Of a DNA stretch of 14,718 nt, positions 9,301 through 14,718 are shown one piece after another. The notes under the pieces were generated by a model. It searched no databases. It was not told the DNA's origin and saw only the letters and a list, made by a program, of their open reading frames with translations. Position numbers and translations under genes: made by a program. The stretch is from NCBI GenBank assembly GCA_013365365.1, contig JABVXU010000930.1, forward strand, positions 1 to 14,718, in the 5' to 3' direction. Numbering within the stretch: the stretch's first letter is position 1; each line of letters begins with the position of its first letter. This DNA is from Cruorifilaria tuberocauda. Lineage: Eukaryota; Nematoda; Chromadorea; Rhabditida; Onchocercidae.

Positions 9301-12300
9301 ACGTATTTGGAATAAAAACTAAAAATCAACTATTTTTGCGACATGGAAAGAAATCATAAAATTATTTCCCCTAATTTGCTAAAAGCAAAATTATTTAATG
9401 TATTTACTGTTTGGCTTTAAAATAATTTTTGGAGACTGCCAGCATCTGAAATACCATAAAATTTGCAGATTGCTGCAAAAATCTTTACACTAAAAGTTTG
9501 TCAACTAAATAAAAAGTTTATACAACAGGAATTTCAAAAAAAAATAACTACTTATGAAGGTCAATTGATGATTACTAGAGATAAATTATTCAAAATGATA
9601 AAATAACGATCGAGACATTTTTAAAATACGCACTAACAAACCTCACAAATAATCTCAAGATTTTCTCCAACGGCGGCAATAATTTCATCTCTCAAGCTTA
9701 CGGAAGGTGGTCCCTTGATATGTAAATAATTTACTAAGCGTGCAGGTGGAAATCCCTGAACCGTTGCTACACATTCATATTCACCACGCTGCCAAATTTG
9801 AACTGATTCAATTTTTAAACTGGAATTGTACGCATTAGAAGTTTTTGTAACAAAATTTTTAAAAATTCTGACTCTTTGCTCAGTTGTTCAAAAACTTTGA
9901 GCGAAAAATGAAATGATAACTTTTCCTTTATTTTATCATCTCTTTTTCTCAAATAAAGTTGCAACTAACGAGGTCAATCGGATAATAAATTACATAAGAT
10001 TTCGAGATATGTACAATTTTAAATAGGTTGAAGTTTTTGAAAAGTTTATGAACAAAGAAAAAAAAGGAAAAGGAAAATTTTTGTGCTTACTTGTTTCCGC
10101 GAGCTATAATTTGACTGTCAGCCACTTTAGTCCAATAAATTACTGGAGTTGGATTTCCAATAGCTTCGCAAATAAATGATGCCGTCTCACCAGGGTTTAC
10201 CGCTTGATGCTGTTCGCGTGACATTATGTAAGCTCCATCTGCAATTAAAGCATTAAATTCATTTTGTGAGGTTTCCAACAATTTATATATATAATTTCAT
10301 ATTGAGCTGAGATTAACTGTATTCAGTTCTAATGTTGTAAAAATTCTAATAAATTCATAGTGCCGAAAAGCATTACTATTCAAGTGATAAAAATTACACG
10401 TAATATTGAGGACGATAGAATCAGAAGAATCGCCAATTACATTTGTCGCAATACATGTGTACTCAGACTGGTGATGGTCAATTCTTAGCTCGGATATCGA
10501 TAGCGTCTACAATATATCCATTACTACACACATCATGTTCTAAACAAGAAAATTGAAAAGATTTTTGTCAAGTTTACGATTTTGTACAGTGCTTTTTTTT
10601 TATTACATCATCCTAAAAGCTGATTTATAATTTATCCACTTATTACTAGATTCCTAAAACTTAATTATACTTTTATAAAAGTATGTTAGTTAAGATCAGT
10701 ATTCTACCAATATCATTCTACTTTTCAAAAATAATAAACTACAAAACCCTTAGCAATAGTAAAGGAAGTTAAGAAATAAAAAGTGCCAAAATTGAAACTA
10801 AGTATGCAAAATGAGATTTTTGCGAAGTCAGGCGTTTAAATTTAAAGAATGAAAAAAATTGAGTTTAAGTTGAAATGTGAAGTAAATTAAGCATAATAAA
10901 AATCATGTACAAACATTAGATGTTGCAAGGGTAATTGCTTTTCCATTTCGATACCACGCTATTTTTATATTCTCAAATGGCTTAGCTTTGACGTTGCAGA
11001 AAAGTTGTGCCGAACCGTGCTCATAAAGCTTGGACTTGTTGTCCAGTTTTACTTCCACTCTTGGTGCGTAGTTTAAATCGAGTCGAACAGCGTGTAAACG
11101 TGGAGTTGTGTAAGTTTCATGGTTCACCATGCATACCAAATATTTATCATCGTCTTCCACTCGAGGTGTAAAACTATAAGTCACATTAAAAAATTTTGCA
11201 TTGAATTTTTCAAATTGCATTAAAAAATTAAAAATTTTTTTTATCGCATTGAAAAATTTTTTAAATTCCATTAAAGAATTAAAAAATTTTTTCAGATTGC
11301 TTTCTTTTTTCATCATAACATCAGCATAATCCGAAAATTTAATGTCGGTCACTACTTTTTGGTAGAAATTGTAAAGTATTTCTTTACCTTATATTGCTAA
11401 TTACATTATAAGTCCGATCATCATTAGAACTGACATATTCAATAACGCGAGCATTTTGTAACTCTTGGCCGCTATTAGTAAACTCTAGAAAATCTCATTT
11501 CGTGAAAAATATAACAAATTCTTAAGAACTACGGAATTTCATTAAGAAAAAGAGAGGATGATGGATTTTGAGCAGATTCACAGCACTTTCAATCCGTTAG
11601 AAAACATAGATCTTAAGGATTAAATTCTTAAGGATTAAAATTAGATTCTTAAGGATTAAAAATTTTAATTAATTTACAGAAACCATATGCCTTATTTACA
11701 AAACATGCATACTTTTATTGCTATGAATGGGACAGACATTAATGAGATGAATTTTCAAGCATTAAATGAGGCATACCGAAGGTTGGATTGAATTTATCCT
11801 TACTATCACCCAACCAAACTGAAACACTTGAGACATTTGGATCATCCGATATGACCCAGCCTACTTTTGCCTGTGGTTTACCATGTGAGCTTATGCATGA
11901 TCGTTGAATATATTGTCCAGCCACTGTTCTCAGACTGGATTCAGGTAACAATAATTTTGGATCTTCAGGTCTAACTAAAACTGATTGCAATGAAATACTC
12001 ATTTAAAGAATTTTGTAATTGAAAGTAAACTTGAAATTACATTCGAACGCAGGGATCACCCACCTAAAACTGTAAGTTTGGCAAGATTAGATACTCTGGT
12101 TGGATTTTCATTAACTGCTTCAACCTGACATGCATATTCATCGTCATCATCCATTTGTACATTAATTATGCGCAAATTATACTCTCCCTTACTAATCCTG
12201 CCTTCCATACTATACCTTTTGAATAGGGATAAGTCACGATCACTTCCCAAACCAAAACCATTTTTCATCCATTGCACTGCTCCTTGCTACAAAAAAAATT

Positions 12301-12560
12301 ATATAAAATTAAAAATGATATTGTCGATACAGAATATCTTGGAACTTATGGAAACTTTTTCGAACAAAAATTTTCAGAAAGATTTGCTGATTTGGTAACT
12401 AAATCTGCTTAAATGAACGCACCTGTGCCTCAATATGACATTTTAGAAGAGCAGTGGTGCCAATTAAAACCCGAGTATCCGTGGGGCCTTCAACAATCCT
12501 CTGCTGCGAATGTATAAAAGTTAAAATGGTTATTATTATATAAATAGGTGACCACTTCAT
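6185..12560 (-). CDS. syg-1: SYG-1 / Kirre-Neph family Ig adhesion receptor, complete 14-exon gene
   Basis: Exons, 5' to 3' on the minus strand: 12560-12423, 12286-12064, 11974-11777, 11484-11388, 11173-10915, 10506-10398, 10238-10091, 9819-9642, 9148-9062, 8920-8758, 7474-7349, 7258-7149, 7007-6789, 6304-6185. All introns are GT-AG and all phases close, giving 724 residues. The layout is a signal peptide (about 1-19), five Ig domains with cysteine pairs 41/99, 147/233, 278/323, 365/407 and 449/508 and core tryptophans 52, 160, 292, 377 and 462, a membrane helix (about 540-560), and a tail of about 160 residues ending in THV. Five Ig domains, the QGAVQWMKNGFGLG stretch in Ig1 and the THV end are hallmarks of SYG-1, Kirre/Roughest and Neph1. 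In Caenorhabditis elegans SYG-1 binds SYG-2 across cells and sets the site of HSN synapses; the same role here is inferred. The least certain splice is the last acceptor. Confidence 0.93.
6789..7007 (-). CDS. syg-1: syg-1 exon 13: cytoplasmic tail with WIRS-type motif
   Basis: Residues 613-685, starting DYIAVPQSNSNCYY; rich in serine, tyrosine and asparagine. Y661-N-S-F-A-S666 matches the WAVE-complex binding pattern (hydrophobic, x, Thr/Ser, Phe, x, x). Acceptor attttAG at 7009 is used because an AG 12 bases upstream leads at once to a stop. Donor GTAGAT, phase 0. Confidence 0.86.
6846..6863 (-). other. WIRS-like motif in the SYG-1 tail
   Basis: Encodes Tyr-Asn-Ser-Phe-Ala-Ser (residues 661-666), matching the WAVE regulatory complex interacting receptor sequence. 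A WIRS motif in Caenorhabditis elegans SYG-1 is known to recruit the actin-regulating WAVE complex. Pattern match only; the motif is short. Confidence 0.5.
7149..7258 (-). CDS. syg-1: syg-1 exon 12: cytoplasmic tail, proximal part
   Basis: Residues 576-612, rich in acidic and polar residues (DDHSDVNVKIETLVGDQFF). Acceptor ctttctAG, donor GTTAGT. The open frame runs a few codons past the donor to a stop; splicing at GTTAGT is needed to reach exon 13 in phase 0. Confidence 0.84.
7349..7474 (-). CDS. syg-1: syg-1 exon 11: transmembrane helix
   Basis: Residues 534-575. After ILPPQ comes a hydrophobic run of about 20 residues (TALLLLSALFIMG within it), then a cysteine cluster (CCSCWQC) and basic residues that mark the cytoplasmic face and may be palmitoylated (inference). 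Donor GTATGT, phase 1. Confidence 0.92.
7475..8757 (-). other. syg-1 intron 10 (1283 bases)
   Basis: The largest intron, between the Ig5/stem exon and the membrane exon. It contains the 50-base direct repeat at 8087-8188 and a pyrimidine-rich stretch at about 8300-8600. No alternative exon with both splice sites and a matching phase was found. Confidence 0.75.
8087..8188. repeat. Two imperfect 50-base tandem copies
   Basis: Both copies start GATTGTACAA and share the blocks GTTTAT, GTTGA and GGTTA; the second starts at 8137. They lie inside syg-1 intron 10 and are diverged, with small indels, suggesting an old local duplication. Confidence 0.65.
8758..8920 (-). CDS. syg-1: syg-1 exon 10: end of Ig5 and membrane-proximal stem
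   Basis: Residues 480-533 plus one base. Contains ESRLAIQNV and D-F-G-T-Y-N-C-S-A-Y-N (Cys508), closing Ig5, then a short stem. Acceptor atacAG, donor GTAATC, phase 1 out, leading into the largest intron (1283 bases). Confidence 0.92.
9062..9148 (-). CDS. syg-1: syg-1 exon 9: middle of Ig5
   Basis: A 29-codon exon (residues 451-479) beginning VRGRPQPQDVLWSLNG with Trp462, between acceptor cgctttcAG and donor GTAAAA. Phase 0 on both sides, so skipping it would keep the frame but destroy Ig5. Confidence 0.9.
9642..9819 (-). CDS. syg-1: syg-1 exon 8: end of Ig4 and start of Ig5
   Basis: Residues 391-450. Shows W-Q-R-G-E-Y-E-C-V-A-T (Cys407), the linker HIKGPPSV and GENLEIICE (Cys449). I chose acceptor aattccAG at 9821. 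A second AG at 9869 would add 16 in-frame codons. The shorter form spaces the Ig4 tryptophan and the next strand as in Ig3, so I prefer it. Donor GTTTGT, phase 0. Confidence 0.88.
10091..10238 (-). CDS. syg-1: syg-1 exon 7: first half of Ig4
   Basis: Residues 342-390 plus two bases. Includes NPGETASFICEA (Cys365) and Trp377. Acceptor taattgcAG, donor GTAAGC, phase 2 out. Confidence 0.92.
10398..10506 (-). CDS. syg-1: syg-1 exon 6: end of Ig3
   Basis: Residues 306-341 plus one base. Contains the strand motif TLSISELRI and S-E-Y-T-C-I-A-T-N with Cys323; possible glycosylation at Asn339 (N-I-T). Of two overlapping donors, GTAATT at 10397 is the one that keeps phase with exon 7 (N-I-T-Y-G). Confidence 0.89.
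10915..11173 (-). CDS. syg-1: syg-1 exon 5: end of Ig2 and start of Ig3
   Basis: Residues 219-305. Begins SFTPRVEDDDKYLVC with Cys233, crosses the Ig2-Ig3 linker (LNYAPRVEV), then has Cys278 and Trp292 of Ig3. Possible glycosylation at Asn264 (N-K-S). The open frame continues upstream into intron 4, but the acceptor acttatAG at 11175 gives the right phase. Donor GTTTGT is chosen over a GTACAT four bases further on because only the former keeps the frame. Confidence 0.91.
11190..11300. repeat. Degenerate A/T repeat in syg-1 intron 4
   Basis: About four diverged units, each with a GCATT or CCATT core followed by paired A and T runs (TTAAAAAATT, GAAAAATTTTTT). Read on the minus strand it stays open and encodes Phe/Lys/Asn-rich sequence in frame with exon 5, but the exon 5 acceptor lies downstream, so it should be removed. 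Confidence 0.55.
11388..11484 (-). CDS. syg-1: syg-1 exon 4: middle of Ig2
   Basis: A 97-base exon encoding residues 187-218, including the stretch DDRTYNVISNI. It lies in no long open frame, but it fits between tttctAG and GTAAAG and is the only bridge that restores phase between exons 3 (phase 1) and 5 (needs phase 2). Confidence 0.87.
11611..11660. repeat. Three copies of TCTTAAGGATTAAA in syg-1 intron 3
   Basis: Exact 14-base copies start at 11611, 11626 and 11647, with spacings of 15 and 21 bases. A simple local duplication. Confidence 0.75.
11777..11974 (-). CDS. syg-1: syg-1 exon 3: first half of Ig2
   Basis: Joins exon 2 to give TVLVRPEDP, the Ig1-Ig2 linker. It has Cys147 and Trp160 of Ig2 and a possible N-glycosylation site at Asn167 (N-V-S). 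Acceptor ttttAG, donor GTATGC, phase 1 in and out. Confidence 0.92.
12064..12286 (-). CDS. syg-1: syg-1 exon 2: core of Ig1, the ligand-binding domain
   Basis: Residues 47-120 plus one base. It carries QGAVQW (Trp52), the GFGLG loop and the D-D-D-E-Y-A-C motif with Cys99. Ig1 is the domain that pairs SYG-1-type with SYG-2/nephrin-type receptors in the known family structures, so the strong match here suggests that the interface is kept. Acceptor tttttgtAG, donor GTGGGT, phase 1 out. Confidence 0.93.
12423..12560 (-). CDS. syg-1: syg-1 exon 1: signal peptide and start of Ig1
   Basis: Residues 1-46. The start at 12560 gives a classical secretory signal (MKWSPIYIIITILTFIHS). An in-frame ATG at 12581 would add seven residues, but it lies upstream of a TTTTCAG acceptor and is probably removed. 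Cys41 is the first Ig1 cysteine. The exon ends CAG before GTGCGT, phase 0. Confidence 0.9.
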
Positions 12561-12570
12561 TCCTGAAAAT
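12561..12570 (-). promoter_or_regulatory. Likely spliced-leader acceptor (TTTTCAG) just before the syg-1 start
   Basis: ATTTTCAGGA then ATG: a consensus nematode 3' splice site with its AG at 12564-12563, two bases before the start codon. No coding exon upstream is needed, so trans-splicing of an SL leader is the simplest reading. A cis-spliced 5' UTR exon is the alternative. Confidence 0.6.
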
Positions 12571-14604
12571 GTATCAATCATTCTTGATTACACCGACTAG
12601 GCATCTGGGATCGCGCATCAGAAATTGGCATCACAATTTTTTGATACGGCATTTCAAAATCTAACATCAACAACATTTATAAAACCAATCATGCGGTGAA
12701 TGATTATTTATTTTACCATATGTCGGACACTATTATTAAGATAACTTGTCCATAGTGATAGATTGAAATTTGCTAAGCTATATTCACAGATGTTTTATAC
12801 TCATCCGAAATATCAAAGCACTTGAAAGAGGTTGCAAAAACCAAGTTTGAAAACATATGTTAAGAAAAATGCATTTTAGTTTTACCGTCAAAAAACGGAT
12901 ACGAAAATTAACTTTCCTGAATTTAAAAATTTTCGAAAACACCATTAAATACATATTTATCTTGTCCTTTATCCGTATCTTCCATTTCTCTTTCATTTTT
13001 TCTACTATTCAACATACAAATGATTGTTTTATAAGAGAGCATTAGTAGTGAAAATTGTTGAAAAGAGTAAAAATTGTTTTTTTTTTGAAACGTGGGATTA
13101 GTTCCAACAGAGATCGAATGAAAGCAAATAATGCAAATCTCTAAATCTCATAATGCACCTTAGAAAATAGAATATTAAAATGTAGAAATGCATAATTTAA
13201 ATAGCAAGAATCTGATATCATTGATGAATTATTTACAAATATTGGACTAAAATTTATATACTTCAATTTAGCAAGGTCATGGTGAAAAAAATAGTTGTAA
13301 CCAAAAGCTACTTAATTTATTGCAATTATGAAATGAATTCAGAAACAAGGAGCATCTTGAGTGAACGAATAAAAGAGTTCGCCTCAATTTGAGTCTTTCA
13401 TAATTTAAGAAAAATACTGTGTGCTTCCAAAAGAGATTAATTAATAGTACTAATTAATTGTCTTCATTATTACGAAAAGAAAGTTAAATGAATTAAAATT
13501 GCACTCAAATCTACAGTTAAAATTTTCATTAAAAAAAAACAGTTAAAATGTGTCCAAAATTCATATTATATACTATATCGCGTAAGAAGATGTATTGATA
13601 AAGTAAATTTATTTGCTAAAAAGTGTGATTGAATCTCTAACGGATAACAGTTGGAGAGATAGAAACAATCCATAATAAAGACGATAATTGATATATGATC
13701 ATCACTAACCTAAAAGAAAAAACGTAGAATAAAAGTGATTTTCGAACCAGAAGTCGGAATCTTCTCTACTTTTTAAAAGAGAAAAGATGCTTGCTTTATT
13801 ATGGAAGACACAGTTGCATGCAATGCTTATTCAGATGATGCGTTAATTCTTCTTAAAAATCATTTCTCAAAGTTGTTAATCAGAACAATTGCACAATAAA
13901 TGAACTTTATTGTTGACATAAAATGATTTTCACTTCCTTCAAAAGTTTTATATTTATATATTATTTATATGATGCCTTTTTATTTCACTAATATTCTAAC
14001 GAACAAAATCAGATTTTCAATTACCAACAGAACTAATTAGAACGAAATTATTCCCACTCCCTGGAAATTATTTTCAGTAGAAGATCAGAGTGAAATTTTC
14101 ATGTTTTAATACTGCTTTGAAATAGCAAAACGAAAGTAAAATATATCTGAGATGAAATCACACCTATATGGCTCTGTAAGATTATGACGGGAATTTTTGA
14201 AAACTATAACATCAATTCAGTATTCAGTGTAGGGTTTATCAATCGAAGGTTTACAACATTGGAGTTCAATCCAAAATAAAAAAAAATTTAAGATTGCTTC
14301 TGAGAACGTAGGAAAGTTAAAATCAGACTTTTTTGATGTGAAAAATTAACCGTCCTTACATCTATAAAATTTAAAAGCTAAAAGCTAATATGAAATAGAT
14401 TTAAAAAAGACAATTTGAGCTTTGAAAAGATGTCGCTGGAAAAGCGAGGAAATGAAGGATAACGAAATCATTTGTTCTTCAAATTAGCCTTTTTAGCTCC
14501 CTGTTATAAACTGGGTCGATGTAACCCTTTGTTCGGATTTGTTATTATAAGCTAAATGTATGTTTGAGGTTTTACAAGCTTTGTTAACGCCATCCTTTGA
14601 TTTT
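12571..14604. other. AT-rich region upstream of syg-1, no gene seen
   Basis: This should include the syg-1 promoter. Open frames on both strands at about 12780-13045 are AT-driven (Phe/Ile/Lys-rich) and overlap one another. TAATTA homeobox-type cores cluster at about 13438-13460, but such cores are common in DNA of this composition. No RNA gene was recognised. Confidence 0.55.
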
Positions 14605-14718
14605 TAATTAATGTTATAAGGTCAATTTATACGACTGTAGCGGCAATCTTCAAACTTCAAGAATTTGTTTTAATTAATGTTATAAGGTCAAATTATACGA
14701 CTTTAACGGTCATCTTCT
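14605..14718. repeat. 66-base-period tandem repeat at the right edge
   Basis: TAATTAATGTTATAAGGTCA occurs at 14605 and 14671, each followed by a near-identical TTATACGACT and a diverging AACGG/AGCGG and ATCTTC segment. A weaker copy of the unit end (GTTAACGCCATCCTTTG) precedes the first, so the array may hold further degraded units and continues off the window. Confidence 0.75.

Noticed and set aside
12784..13045. Overlapping open frames on both strands upstream of syg-1
   Set aside because: Phe/Ile/Lys-rich, mutually antisense and with no coding bias; typical of AT-rich spacer.
13434..13460. TAATTAAT cluster taken as a palindromic homeobox site
   Set aside because: The halves are offset by one base so it is not a true palindrome, and TAAT cores are frequent in this composition.

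Overview
The window reads as nuclear DNA of a nematode, probably a parasitic clade III (filarial-like) worm. The evidence is a strongly AT-rich sequence, many GT-AG introns of about 90 to 1300 bases, a TTTTCAG acceptor placed directly before a start codon (typical of spliced-leader trans-splicing), and a DB-module gene, a family that is abundant in nematodes. The species assignment is inference.

The main object is a complete 14-exon gene on the minus strand (12560 down to 6185) for an immunoglobulin-superfamily adhesion receptor of the SYG-1 / Kirre-Roughest / Neph family. I closed the reading frame across all 13 introns by hand and obtain a 724-residue protein: signal peptide, five Ig domains, one transmembrane helix, and a cytoplasmic tail carrying a WIRS-type motif and ending in the PDZ ligand Thr-His-Val. 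An AATAAA lies 30 bases after the stop.

The left edge holds two further pieces. On the plus strand, three exons (555-704, 833-970, 1083-1226) join in frame to give the C-terminal 143 residues of a cysteine-rich DB-module protein, with a poly(A) signal at 1374. Its 5' end is not resolved. On the minus strand, 39-260 is a convincing terminal exon of an unrecognised protein; its stop overlaps an AATAAA, and an A tract of at least 13 bases follows at the window edge.

The rest is AT-rich non-coding sequence: 1380-6149 between the DB gene and the syg-1 3' end, and 12571-14718 upstream of syg-1. I see no RNA genes and no recognisable transposon there. Local repeats are present: two 50-base direct copies in syg-1 intron 10, short repeats in introns 3 and 4, and a 66-base-period repeat running off the right edge.

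The genes do not obviously work together. SYG-1 is a neuronal synapse-site receptor, the DB protein is probably secreted, and the left minus-strand exon is unknown. I found no clearly new multi-gene system. The items most worth a second look are the frame break at the DB gene's 5' border and the left-edge exon with its genomic A tract.
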